In this document: one piece after another, positions 37,145 to 46,265 of the stretch
Position numbering within the stretch: the first letter of the stretch is position 1
How the letters are laid out: the number at the start of each line of letters is the position of its first letter
From: DASWJZ01 sp963846475
GTDB lineage: Bacteria; Pseudomonadota; Alphaproteobacteria; Rhizobiales; Afifellaceae
Length of the DNA: 64,000 bases
Assembly (NCBI GenBank): GCA_963846475.1
Contig: CAWJVZ010000004.1
Span: forward strand, 1,364,001-1,428,000
Direction: 5' to 3'
Notes under the pieces: model-generated
The model's database searches: none
What the model saw: only the letters and a program-made list of their open reading frames with translations
What the model was told of the DNA's origin: nothing
Program-made: the position numbers and the translations under genes

Positions 37145-38106
37145 TGGCCGCCTTTGGCCTCAACGCACGCGCCGGGGAGCTTGCCGACCGCATGGTCGCG
37201 GAAGCGGATATGTTGCGCATCGGAGTGAGCGCGGGCGCACTCGGCGAGACGCTGATCGATTGCGGCGCCAAGCACCCGGGCGGCATTGAGGCGGGGCTGC
37301 GCATGGCGGCCATCTGCATGGGCGGCCTGGGCAGCGTCACCGTCTCACCCGCGGAGGCAACGCCGCGCTGGCCGTGGCATCTCGTCGTCCGATCTTCCCA
37401 GCCGGTTGCGGCCTGCCTCGGCAGCCAATATGCGGGTTGGTCGCTCAAGCATAAGGACGAGGGCACCAGCTTCTTTGCGCTAGGCTCCGGCCCGGCGCGG
37501 GCGCTCGCCCGGAGGGAGCCTCTCTTTGCGGAGTTCTCCATCGAGGAGACCTCCGATCGCGCAGTCCTCGTGCTCGAGTCAGAGATGGCCCCGCCGCCGC
37601 CGGTCGTCGAGCGCGTGGCGGCGGAGTGCGGCGTCGCTCCGTCCGGGCTGACAATCCTGTTCGCTCCGACTCGGAGCCTCGCCGGTTCCGTACAGGTGGT
37701 CGCCCGCGTGGTGGAGGTGGCGCTCCACAAGGCGCATGTGCTGAAATTCCCGCTCGACCGGATCGTCGATGCGATCGGCAGCGCCCCGCTCAGCCCGCCG
37801 CATCCCGATCTGGCGACCGCCATGGGCCGAACCAACGATGCGATCATCTTCGGGGGACGGGTGCATCTCTTCGTGACCGGCCCGGCAAAGGACGCACAAG
37901 ACCTTGCGGCCGAGCTGCCGAGCTTCAGGTCGCGCGACTACGGCGCGCCTTTCGCCGAGATCTTCCGCCGTTTCGGCGGCGATTTTTATGCCATCGATCC
38001 GATGCTGTTCAGCCCGGCATGGGTCTCCGTAACGGCGATCGAGGCCGGCGAGACGTTCCGCGCCGGCACCATTGCCGCGGACCTTCTCGATGCTTCGTTC
38101 GTCTGA
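37144..38106 (+). CDS. mch: Methenyl-H4MPT cyclohydrolase Mch
   Basis: Hydrolyses methenyl-H4MPT to N5-formyl-H4MPT, which feeds the Fhc complex. 320 residues, intact. Family landmarks include DCGAKHPGGIEAGLRM, QYAGW and SPAWVSVTA near the end. The ATG at 37144 overlaps the stop of the upstream ATP-grasp gene, so they are probably translationally coupled. It is followed by the RimK-type ATP-grasp gene with a start inside the mch 3' end. Confidence 0.95.
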   Translation: MAAFGLNARAGELADRMVAEADMLRIGVSAGALGETLIDCGAKHPGGIEAGLRMAAICMGGLGSVTVSPAEATPRWPWHLVVRSSQPVAACLGSQYAGWSLKHKDEGTSFFALGSGPARALARREPLFAEFSIEETSDRAVLVLESEMAPPPPVVERVAAECGVAPSGLTILFAPTRSLAGSVQVVARVVEVALHKAHVLKFPLDRIVDAIGSAPLSPPHPDLATAMGRTNDAIIFGGRVHLFVTGPAKDAQDLAAELPSFRSRDYGAPFAEIFRRFGGDFYAIDPMLFSPAWVSVTAIEAGETFRAGTIAADLLDASFV

Positions 38107-39032
38107 CCCGGCCCCCGGCCGGCGCAGCTCGAGTCGCCGCATCCTGCTGATGACGGCGAGCCGCGACTGGCACGCGCGCGCGCTTTCCGCCGCGCTCCAA
38201 CGCTGCGGTGTCGGCGTGAACGCCATCCGCCTGGAGGATTGCGCCTTCGATACCGGGGCGCCCTTCGGCTTGCGCTTCGGCCGCCTTTCAGGACTGCCGG
38301 ACGGCGTTCTGGTCCGCACCGTTTCCGCCGGCAGTTTTGAAGCCGTGACGCGGCGGCTCGGGATCCTGCACGCCCTCAACAAGCTCGACGTCCCGGTGTG
38401 GAACGACGCCGCGGCGATCGAGCGCTGCGTCGACAAGTCGATGACGACGTTCCTGCTCCAGCAGGCGGAATTGCCGGTGCCGCCAAGCTGGACCGTCGAG
38501 GGGCAGGAGGCAGCGCGAGGCATAGTCGAGGAGCAGGTTTCAGCCGGACCGCTTGTCTTGAAGCCCCTGTTCGGCTCGCAGGGCCGCGGACTGATGCTTA
38601 TCCGCGCCGGCGCCGACCTGCCGGCGCCCGACGAGGTCAACGGCGTCTATTATCTGCAGCGCTTCGTCGGCGGCGCTGGGCCCGGATTTTAAGGACTTTC
38701 GGATCTTCGTCATCGAGGGAGAAGCAATGGCCGCCATGGCCCGGCATGGGCATAACTGGATCACCAATGTGAAGCAGGGCGGCCGCCCCGTGCCCGTCCC
38801 GCTCGATCGCGAGCTCTCGCAGCTCGCCGCAGCGTCCGCTGAGGCGGTCGGCGCGTGCTTCTGCGGCGTCGACATCGTGCGGGGCAAGGACGGTATTCCC
38901 TATGTCCTGGAGGTGAATTCGATGCCGGCCTGGTCCGGCCTGCAGAGCGTCGCCGCCATCGACGTCGCGGCCGCCTTGGCGGAAGCTTTCTGCCGAGCGG
39001 TCCGGGCCGAAAGCCAGGCGCGCGTCGCCTAG
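38090..39032 (+). CDS. RimK-type ATP-grasp ligase of the H4MPT cluster (frameshifted as given)
   Basis: The start ATG at 38090 overlaps the mch end. ATP-grasp features: LVLKPLFGSQGRGLML (nucleotide loop) and the metal-binding VLEVNSMPAWSG. It resembles RimK/MptN-like glutamate ligases, suggesting addition of glutamate to H4MPT or to methylofuran. One extra base near 38682 (GAGP-DFKDFRIFVIEG) produces an early stop; corrected length is about 313 residues. Second ATP-grasp gene in the operon, unrelated in detail to the one at 36031. Confidence 0.85.
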
Positions 39033-39901
39033 ATGGATCTGGCCCCAGACCGGATAGCGGAAGCTTATCTTCGGGCCTGCCTCGACGAGCTCCGGGCGCC
39101 GAAGGCCGGCAACGTGCACGATTTCTCCGATGGGCACGGCATGACGGTCGGCGACTTCGAACTGAGCGCCGAGGTGACGAAGAATTGGATCGCGCGCCGG
39201 GGGGCACACGTTGGCGAGCGGGTTCGTGGCGCGATCGCGGCGACGCGGCGAGGCCGTCGATTGCAACACCAATCTCGGCATCGTGCTGATGTCCGCCCCG
39301 CTTGCCCGCGCTGCCGAAGCGGACGGCGCCGGCGATCTCAACGGCGCAGTCGCGCGCGTGCTGTCCGAGCTCAAGTGTCGACGACGCGTTGGATGTTTTT
39401 GAAGCGATCCTGCTGGCCGCGCCGGCCGGACTTGGCGAGGCGCCGGAACACGACGTACGTGCCCCCGCTACCGTCACGCTGCTGGAGGCGATGCGGTCGG
39501 CGGCGCATCGCGACCGTATCGCCTGGAACTACTCGAACGGCTTCGCCGACGTCTTCGACATCGGCGTCCCGGCCTTCCGAAACGCCCTGGCGCGCTGGCA
39601 GGACTGGCTGTGGGCCACCGCCGCAGTGCATTTCGCCTTCATGGCGGCATTCCCCGACACGCATATCTTCCGCGAACACGGGGAGAGCGCGGCGGCGGCG
39701 GCCCGGCGGCACGCGTCGGCGATCGAGCGGCGCCTGACGAGCGCCGCGGAACCTGAAAGCCTCATGGACGACATCCTGGCCTTGGACCGGCGGCTCAAGG
39801 CCGAAGGGCATAATCCGGGGACGAGCGCCGACCTCACGGTGGCCACTGTATTCGCAGTGCGCTTGTCCGGCGGCTTGCCCTCCGGCACCAAGAATGGTTG
39901 A
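39033..39901 (+). CDS. Triphosphoribosyl-dephospho-CoA synthase (CitG)-like protein (frameshifted twice as given)
   Basis: About 288 residues after removing one base near 39249 and one near 39374. The family core is visible as LRAPKAGNVHDF, DCNTNLGIVLMSAPL and ALDVFEAI. CitG-like proteins make the 2'-(5''-triphosphoribosyl)-dephospho-CoA prosthetic group, but this methylotroph-associated subgroup has no citrate lyase partner. Its steady place in H4MPT clusters suggests a phosphoribosyl-type transfer in cofactor synthesis. Starts directly after the RimK-like gene. Confidence 0.8.
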
Positions 39902-40033
39902 GTTGAATTGGTGGGGCGCCTGCTCCGCCGCTATCTGGCCAACCGGTTCGGCGATGCTGGACGCTGACAACAAGGATAGCTCTTCATTCCGGTGGATAGA
40001 CACCTTATCGGCAAAAATGGGGAGGTTTTGGCC

Positions 40034-40549
40034 ATGGCGAAGATCAACAAGGTTTGCGTCGGCGAGTCGCTGGTCGGCGAAGGCAACGAAGTCGCGCATG
40101 TCGATCTGCTGATCGGGCCGCGCGGATCCGCCGTCGAGGCGGCGTTCTGCAATGCGCTGACCAACCAGAAGGACGGCTTCAGCACCCTGCTTGCGGTGCT
40201 CGCGCCCAACCTGCCCTGCAAGCCCAACACGATCCTCTTCAACAAGGTGACCATCAAGGGCGCCAAGCAGGCGGTGCAGATGTTCGGCCCGGCACAATAT
40301 GCCGTCGCCAAGGCGGTGGCCGACAGCGTCGCCGAAGGGGTCATCCCGGCGGACGAGGCCGACGATCTGTTCATCTGCGTCGGCGTGTTCATCCACTGGC
40401 AGGCCGAGAGCGACCAGAAGATCCAGGACTACAACTATCAGGCCACCAAGGAGTCGATCGCGCGCGCCGTGAACGGCACGCCGACGGCGCAGGAGGTGAC
40501 ATCCAAGCGGAGCAGCGCCAAGCACCCGTTCGGTGCCGCGTCGACTTAG
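40034..40549 (+). CDS. fae: Formaldehyde-activating enzyme Fae
   Basis: 171 residues, catalyses condensation of formaldehyde with H4MPT to methylene-H4MPT. The start at 40034 is preceded by gggaggtt. The active-site histidine corresponds to His22 in VGEGNEVAHVDLLIGPRGS, a near-invariant stretch. About 130 bases separate it from the CitG-like gene, enough for its own promoter, as expected for a very abundant enzyme. It links XoxF output to MtdB, Mch and Fhc, all encoded nearby. Confidence 0.97.
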   Translation: MAKINKVCVGESLVGEGNEVAHVDLLIGPRGSAVEAAFCNALTNQKDGFSTLLAVLAPNLPCKPNTILFNKVTIKGAKQAVQMFGPAQYAVAKAVADSVAEGVIPADEADDLFICVGVFIHWQAESDQKIQDYNYQATKESIARAVNGTPTAQEVTSKRSSAKHPFGAAST

Positions 40550-40633
40550 ATGGGAGGCAGCCCCGCGGAGAAGGCGCCGGCGGCAAGGCCGCAAGGCCTC
40601 CTGCAGCGGCTGAAGGAAATGCTCGGTCTTTGA
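40550..40633 (+). CDS. 27-residue ORF abutting fae
   Basis: An ATG begins at the very next base after the fae stop codon and runs 27 codons to a TGA. The peptide is MGGSPAEKAPAARPQ followed by an amphipathic stretch GLLQRLKEMLGL. The exact abutment and a helix-like C-terminus raise the chance that it is translated by reinitiation, but it is short and could be chance. No family recognised. Confidence 0.3.
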   Translation: MGGSPAEKAPAARPQGLLQRLKEMLGL

Positions 40634-40703
40634 GGGCGCTTCCGAAGCGACCCTCCGAACCGCGGCCTTGAAGGCGAGGCTCCGTCGCAGGAGCCTCCTC
40701 TTC

Positions 40704-41409
40704 TCACGTGCCGTCGAACTCGGTCACGTCCAAGGCGGAGAGCCTGCCGCTATGGAGCGCGGAGGCGACAAGAATGCCGGCCGCGCCGCTTGCCTTGACG
40801 GCGGCAAGATCGTCGCGGTTGCGCAGGCCGCCGGCCAGATAGAGTTTGCGGCCGGCTGCCCTCACTTTGATTTCCGCGAATTTTTCAAGGTCCGGACCCG
40901 CATCGCCGCCGACCCGCGCCAGCGTCATGATGATCACCCGCTCCGGCCAGAGCTCGGGCTCGGCCAGCAGCTTCTTCGGGGCCGAGAAAGGCATCGCTGC
41001 GGAAATCGAGCGACAGGATGATGCGGGGGCTCTTCCGGAGCTGGCGCAGAAGTTCAAGATCATGCTGCAACTCCGAGCCGATCACCAGCGAAGCCCCCGG
41101 CAGCGCCGTAAGGAGCCGCTCCGCCCGAGCGATCTCGGCACAGCCATTGTCGACCCACAGCGACAGGCCGGGGTGGTTTTCGGACAGCTTGGCAAGAGTG
41201 CCCTCATGATTGCCGCGCCTTTCGATCGCATCGAGGTCGGCGACGTAGAGCGCCTTGAACGCATGCAGCGCCATGAGCCCGGCGGCCACGTCCGCCGGCT
41301 CGCTCGTCCGGCTGAGCGGCGTTTCGATCGGACGATAGGCCGCGCGCTCGCCTTGGCGCGCGCGCACGACTACGCCGCCCTTGAGATCCATGACCGGAAC
41401 GATTTGCAT
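40704..41409 (-). CDS. HisA-like TIM-barrel protein of the C1 cluster (frameshifted as given)
   Basis: The ATG at 41409 begins MQIVPVMDLKGGVVVRA, the HisA-type N-terminus with its catalytic Asp. The C-terminal phosphate-binding ends are YLAGGLRNRDDLAAV and GAAGILVASALH. One extra base near 40977 (FLGP-KKLLAEPELWPERV) breaks it; corrected length 234 residues. No other his gene is nearby, and HisA-like paralogues recur in methylotroph cofactor clusters, so it is probably not the histidine enzyme. Divergent from the MfnF-like gene with about 50 bases between. Confidence 0.8.
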
Positions 41410-41462
41410 TTCGGATGCTCCCCGCGCGCTTATAGGAGCTGAGCGGCGGGAGCGGTATCGCC

Positions 41463-42497
41463 ATGGTCGTGATGGGTTGGGATTTGGGCGGCGCCCATTT
41501 GAAGGCCGCACGGATCGAGGCGGGGCGCGTCAGCGGCGCGGCTTCGGTGGCATGTCCGCTGTGGCAGGGCCTGGACAGGCTCGACGCCGCCTTTGCCGCC
41601 GTGCGCCAGCAGCTCGGCGAGGCGGACCTGCACGCCGTCACCATGACCGGCGAGCTCTCCGACATCTTTGCAAGCCGTGCCGAAGGTGTCGAAAAGCTAT
41701 GCGGCGCGACCGCGGCCACCCTGCCCGGCAAGACCGCCGTCTATGGCGGCCGCGCGGGATGGCTCGACGTCACCGCAGCGTCCAAGCGGGCCGATCTCGT
41801 CGGGTCGGCGAACTGGCATGCAACGGCGACCTGGGTGGCCGAGAATTATCGCGACGCCCTCTTCATCGACATGGGATCACAACGACTGACATCATTCCGG
41901 TCGCCGAAGGAAAGCTGGCGGCGCGCGGCTGGTCCGATGCCGAGCGCTTGCTCGCCGGGCGAGCTCGTCTATACCGGCGCCACGCGGACCTTCCTGATGG
42001 CGGTGGCGCAGCGCGCGCCGTTCCGCGGCGCCTGGACGCCCGTCATGAACGAATATTTTGCGTCGACGGCTGACGTGCACCGGATCCTCGGCGAGCTTCC
42101 CGAGGAAGCCGACCGGCTCCCTGCCGCCGACAGCCGTGCCAAGGATTTTGTCGGATCCTGCGCCCGGCTAGCCCGGGTGATCGGCCGCGACGCCGGCGAG
42201 GCGGAGGATTGGGAGTGGCTGAACTTGGCCGCCTTCTTCGCCGACGCGCAGCTCCGAGCCGTTCAGGATGCAGCCCTGCAGGTGACTTCCGCAACGCGTC
42301 TCGCAGACGGGGCCCCGGTCGTTGCCGCCGGAACCGGCCGTTTCATTGTCGCCAAGCTTGCGGCTCGGCTCGGCCGCTCCGTCGAGCCTTGGGAGAAGAG
42401 CGTCCCGGCCGAGGCCAGTCTGGCACCGATTGTCAGCGACTGCGCGCCTGCCGTAGCCGTCGGACTGCTCCTCTCCGCTCAGGGCTCGCCGCCGTAG
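41463..42497 (+). CDS. MfnF-like / hydantoinase-oxoprolinase-fold protein, H4MPT-linked C1 pathway
   Basis: 344 residues as given. The actin-like ATPase fold start VMGWDLGGAHLKAARIE and the later GAPVVAAGTGRFIVAKLA phosphate motif match the H4MPT-linked protein family related to archaeal MfnF of methanofuran synthesis. Although the ORF is open throughout, residues about 139-165 are read out of frame. Adding one base near 41878 and removing one near 41958 restores GSTTTDIIPVAEGKLAARGW through LLAGELVYTGATRT. The error pair therefore hides inside an intact ORF. Confidence 0.8.
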   Translation: MVVMGWDLGGAHLKAARIEAGRVSGAASVACPLWQGLDRLDAAFAAVRQQLGEADLHAVTMTGELSDIFASRAEGVEKLCGATAATLPGKTAVYGGRAGWLDVTAASKRADLVGSANWHATATWVAENYRDALFIDMGSQRLTSFRSPKESWRRAAGPMPSACSPGELVYTGATRTFLMAVAQRAPFRGAWTPVMNEYFASTADVHRILGELPEEADRLPAADSRAKDFVGSCARLARVIGRDAGEAEDWEWLNLAAFFADAQLRAVQDAALQVTSATRLADGAPVVAAGTGRFIVAKLAARLGRSVEPWEKSVPAEASLAPIVSDCAPAVAVGLLLSAQGSPP

Positions 42498-43042
42498 AAG
42501 GCGCGGATCTTTTCCATCAGCCAGTCCCAGGCCTCACGCTCCCGCGGGCCAGCCGTCTTCTCCACTGCGATCGCCAGATATTCCGCCTCGCGCCTCACCT
42601 TTTCACGCGGCAGCATGGCGAGGCGGCTGGACAGGATCGCCAGTTCTATTATGGCGGCCTGGGCGCGGTTGAACCCGCTCGCCGGCGCATGCGCGACCGC
42701 CCTGGTGATGCGCATCCGGAAACGCGGCCGCTCCGCGTGCTCATCGACCGCCGCGGCTTCGAGCTCCCAATGCGAGACCGCCGCTTGGAGCCTCGGCACG
42801 CGCCCTTCCGTCGCAACGACCGGCCAGTCGCGCCGGCCGGTCAGGCAGCCCGCGAAGATGCGCACGTCATCGACGTGGCTCGCCACGGCGTGCGGCACCT
42901 CGCGCAGATTGTCGAGCGTTTTCGACGGCTTGAAGGGCGCAATGATCCAGTCGTCGCCGTCCGCGATGAGGCCGAGCGGCGCGATGTGCACCGCGCCGGC
43001 TCCGTCGATTGTAGTGACGATCGTCTCGCGGATCAGCGGCAT
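42479..43042 (-). CDS. DUF447 family flavin-binding-like protein
   Basis: 187 residues, DUF447. It begins MPLIRETIVTTIDGAGAVHIAPLGLI and includes the split-barrel flavin reductase-like core (IIAPFKPSKTLDNLRE). Homologues are shared by methanogens and methylotrophs with H4MPT. Function unproven, possibly cofactor handling. Its 3' end overlaps the MfnF-like gene by about 19 bases in convergent orientation, and its start is three bases from the DHPS-like stop. Confidence 0.82.
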   Translation of the reverse strand: MPLIRETIVTTIDGAGAVHIAPLGLIADGDDWIIAPFKPSKTLDNLREVPHAVASHVDDVRIFAGCLTGRRDWPVVATEGRVPRLQAAVSHWELEAAAVDEHAERPRFRMRITRAVAHAPASGFNRAQAAIIELAILSSRLAMLPREKVRREAEYLAIAVEKTAGPREREAWDWLMEKIRAFYGGEP

Positions 43043-43045
43043 GGC

Positions 43046-44444
43046 TCAGCCGCCCTGCTTTGCCCTGAGCGTGTGGCCGATGGCGGCGAGCCGCGTCAGG
43101 TCGGCCTCCGGCCGGTCGGCGGCGCAGCCCCAGTCGAGCGGCTCGTCCTGCACGTAGCGCTTGCCGAGCCGCCAGGCGATCTCGGCCTTCGTCAGCTCGC
43201 CGCCGAGATAGAAGGCGTGGGCGCCGTCGCTCTCCACCCCCAGCCTTGGGAAGAGGGAGAGGGCGTCTTGCGAGACATGGTGCGCGTCGCGATTGTAGAT
43301 GTGGATGCCGTCCGACGCCGCTTCGACGCGGTAATTTGCGTCGCGCACGCCTGCGCGCCAGCGCTGCTATCTCCTCCGGCGCGACCGGGAAGGGCTTGCG
43401 GTCGTGCAGCGCGAGGAGCGCGTTGCCGTAGCCGCGCGGCAGGCTCCCGTCCTCGCGCGCGGCGAACATCAGCCGGCGCGCCGCATCGTGCTCCTGCAAG
43501 GTGCGGCGCGTGTGCGGGCTGACCTGCACGCAGAGCACGTTGCGGATGCCAAGCTCGGAGCAGATGCCGAGGAGCAAGGTCGTGACGCCGAGCGAATCGG
43601 CGTCGGTCAGCTCGGTGAGGTTGCCCGTGCCCATCAGGATTTCCACTTTCGGCCTGAGCCGCCGGAGCTCAGCATAGCGAAGGAGCGAGGCGGTGAAGCC
43701 GAAATGGATGGGATCGAGGACAGGATCGGCGAGATAGCCGAGCCCCCTCGCCTCGGCGGCATCGATCGCCCGCAGCAGCGAATCGAGGTCGCCGGGAATT
43801 GCCGGGACGAGGACCGGCACGGCGCCGCCCTCGTCGGCTATCGCAAGCGTCGCTTCCGTCAGGCTGAGCAAAAAGTCCGCGCCGGCCCGGTTGCCGCGCC
43901 GGAGCTCGTCCGGATCGGCGGAGTCCACGCTGACCCTAAGACCCTCGAGCTTCAGCGCGCGAACCGATTCTTCGAGATGCGGGAACGGCGTATCGGGCAG
44001 GCAGCCGAGATCGATCACGTCGGCGCCGGACGCAGCGAGACGCCGGGCCTTCTCAACGATCGCCGCTACGCCGATCTCGGCCGCCTCGACGATCTCGGCA
44101 AAGATGCAGATGTCGGTGCGCGACAGATCGGGCGGCGCGCCGCCGCGGCCGAGGAAGGCCGGCAGATCGGCGATCTCGTCGGGGCCGCGCACGAACGGCA
44201 CGCCGAATTCGGCGGCAAGCCCGTCGAGGTCGGCGCGGCAGCGGCCGGGCACCACGATCCGATCCGCCGGCACCGGGCGCGGCATGCGGCGGCGGATGAT
44301 GGCCTCGGTCATCAGCGCCGCCACCTTCACGCCGATGTCGAGGATCTCGCCGTCGAAGTCGCTGGCGCCGAGGCTTTTTAGCACCCGCTCCAGCCGGGGC
44401 TTGGCCAAATGGCCGGTCAGGAACAGCAAGCGTTCGCGCGCCAT
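43046..44444 (-). CDS. Dihydropteroate synthase-related protein (DUF6513-type, frameshifted as given)
   Basis: A long N-terminal domain (MARERLLFLTGHLAKPRL, followed by CRADLDGLAAEFGVPFVRGPDEIADLP) is joined to a dihydropteroate-synthase-like TIM barrel (GADVIDLGCLPDTPFPH, LRVSVDSADPDEL). The ending, GGELTKAEIAWRLGKRYVQDEPLDWG, lies in the second frame. One extra base near 43351 (ALAR-GVRDANYRV) breaks it; corrected length 465 residues. These proteins are found only with H4MPT and are suspected to act in pterin-arylamine assembly, the step DHPS performs for folate. Confidence 0.83.
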
Positions 44445-44466
44445 TCCCGCAGTCTAGCCGTTTGCC

Positions 44467-45096
44467 TCAAGCAAGGTCGATCCGGCAGCCGACCGGCGCA
44501 TCCGCGGCGAGCGCCGGGCCGAGCGCCGGCAATTGCCGGGTTCCGCAAAGCCACGCCTCGACCCCGCTCCCGGCAAGGAATGCCGGCACCAGCGGGTCCA
44601 GGATGCCTTCGGCCACGAGGTCCGCAACCTTCATGGAGCGCGGCGTGGAGACGCGCTTCACAAACAGCAATCGCCCTGTCCCAAGGCGGCCGGCAAGCCA
44701 GGCCGCCAGGCTGTCCGACGTCACGTCCCAATTTTCAGGGACGTCGGGATGGCCTTCGATCAGCTGCAGCGGCAGCCAAACAGGCACTTTTCCGTCGGCT
44801 AGCGCCCTCCTGATTTCCTTCACTCCGAAGGTAGCGACCAGCGCCGGCGAGAAGGCAGCCAGCACGAAGCCGAACTGCGCCATGGCGAGGAGCGCCATCC
44901 GGTGCGCCGTCGCATCGTCGAAACCGACCCGCTTCTGCTCCTTGCGGACGCAATCGGCGAACGGGCCGCCGCCCGGCACGACGACAATGCGCCCGGCGCC
45001 CTCTGCCAGCGCGGCAGCCAGTTCGGCGAGGCGGGGAAAGCGGGCGAAGCTGCCGCCGACCTTGACGACCGTCGGGGCGCCAGGCGCCGGCGTCAC
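44467..45096 (-). CDS. Amino acid kinase family protein, MfnE-like
   Basis: 209 residues. The amino acid kinase fold is shown by VVKVGGSFARFPRL and IVVVPGGGPFAD, and DVTSDSLAAWLAGRL contains the conserved Asp of the family. MfnE phosphorylates aminomethylfuran phosphate in methanofuran synthesis; the position beside the MfnB-FolB fusion supports that role. The start overlaps the end of the fusion gene by four bases, so the two are coupled. Confidence 0.8.
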   Translation of the reverse strand: MTPAPGAPTVVKVGGSFARFPRLAELAAALAEGAGRIVVVPGGGPFADCVRKEQKRVGFDDATAHRMALLAMAQFGFVLAAFSPALVATFGVKEIRRALADGKVPVWLPLQLIEGHPDVPENWDVTSDSLAAWLAGRLGTGRLLFVKRVSTPRSMKVADLVAEGILDPLVPAFLAGSGVEAWLCGTRQLPALGPALAADAPVGCRIDLA

Positions 45097-46265
45097 GAGC
45101 CCGGCTTCCGCCCAGCATCCTCGAAAATCGCCAGCACGGGATTCTGATCTGCCGAGGCCTCCGGCCGATCCATGACGATTTCTACCCCGACGCCGCCCGG
45201 CCCCATCTCCAGTTTTTCCACCTTCACCGTCACGCGCCTGGCCCTCGGGTGGCGAAGCAGGCGGGCAGCGATCCGCTCGGCCAGCGTCTCGACAAAGTCG
45301 ATATGCCCTTCGGCGACGATGGCCGAAATGCCGTCAGTGATGAGGTCGTAGGAAAAAACCTCCGGCATGCCCGCCGGCTCGCCGCGCCGGCGCTGCGCCT
45401 CGACCGTCACGTCGAAGCGGACCTTTTGCGGCGCGTCCCTTTCGTGGCTGTAGGCGCCGATGCGGACGGGCAGGACGAAATCGCGCACAAAGATTTTTTC
45501 AGCGGCCTGGTCGCGCGTCGCACTGTCCGGGTGATAACCCCGCGCCGAGAGGAGCCGGTAATCGACGTTGGGCGCGGCGGATCGCGAATCGTGCGGGATC
45601 AGCCGGCGGATCGCCTGCACCGCCCCAAGATCGATACCGCCGCGCCGGTCATGCGCGCGGCAGAGCGCGCCGCGAAAACCCAGAAAATCCGGGCCGAGCG
45701 GCAGCAGGCGCGGCACGTCCGGCTCCTCCAGCGAGCCGGCGAGGCCGACCAGCAGGCCGAGGTCGCGCGCCGCTATGACGAAGCTTTCAAGCTCCGGAAT
45801 GCCTAGATGGGTGAGCAACCGGCCGCCGGCCTTGTCCGCCGTGTCGAGCATCGCGCCGGCAAAGCCGCAATCCGCCAGCTGCGGAAGCAAGCCCGTCGCG
45901 TCCGCCTCGCGATCGGCGAAGAGGACGCCGATCAGGCGGCTGGACCGGGCCGGATCGGCCAGGGCCCGCACAACCGCCTGCCGTTCCTCGCCGGGGAACA
46001 GCCCGATTTTGACGTAGTCGATTCCGGTGGCGCCGACCTCCCGGACCGCCGGGAGGACGATGTCCGCGTGCATCGGCAGGTCGCCGGTGACCGCGCTGGT
46101 CGGCCGGCGGCCGGCGACTGCCGCGACGGTGTCGCGGATCCGCGCGACGGGGAGCGCCCCCAGCGCGCCTGCGGCGGGATCCTTCAGGTCGACGATGTCG
46201 GCGCCGCCGGCAATGGCGATCTCGGCCTCTTCCGGACCGGTCACGCTGGCGAGGAGGGCGGTCAT
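45093..46265 (-). CDS. Fusion of MfnB-like (5-formylfuran-3-yl)methyl phosphate synthase and dihydroneopterin aldolase
   Basis: 390 residues. Residues about 1-240 form the DUF556/MfnB TIM barrel (TALLASVTGPEEAEIAIAGGADIVDLKDPAAG; catalytic lysine in the VKIGL segment). Residues about 265-370 form a FolB-type aldolase (FVRDFVLPVRIGAYSHERDAPQKVRFDV, catalytic region GISAIVAEGHIDFVETLAERIA). It thus joins a methylofuran-building enzyme with a pterin-building enzyme on one chain. Overlaps the downstream MfnE-like gene and the upstream DUF2380 gene by four bases each. Confidence 0.87.
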   Translation of the reverse strand: MTALLASVTGPEEAEIAIAGGADIVDLKDPAAGALGALPVARIRDTVAAVAGRRPTSAVTGDLPMHADIVLPAVREVGATGIDYVKIGLFPGEERQAVVRALADPARSSRLIGVLFADREADATGLLPQLADCGFAGAMLDTADKAGGRLLTHLGIPELESFVIAARDLGLLVGLAGSLEEPDVPRLLPLGPDFLGFRGALCRAHDRRGGIDLGAVQAIRRLIPHDSRSAAPNVDYRLLSARGYHPDSATRDQAAEKIFVRDFVLPVRIGAYSHERDAPQKVRFDVTVEAQRRRGEPAGMPEVFSYDLITDGISAIVAEGHIDFVETLAERIAARLLRHPRARRVTVKVEKLEMGPGGVGVEIVMDRPEASADQNPVLAIFEDAGRKPGS

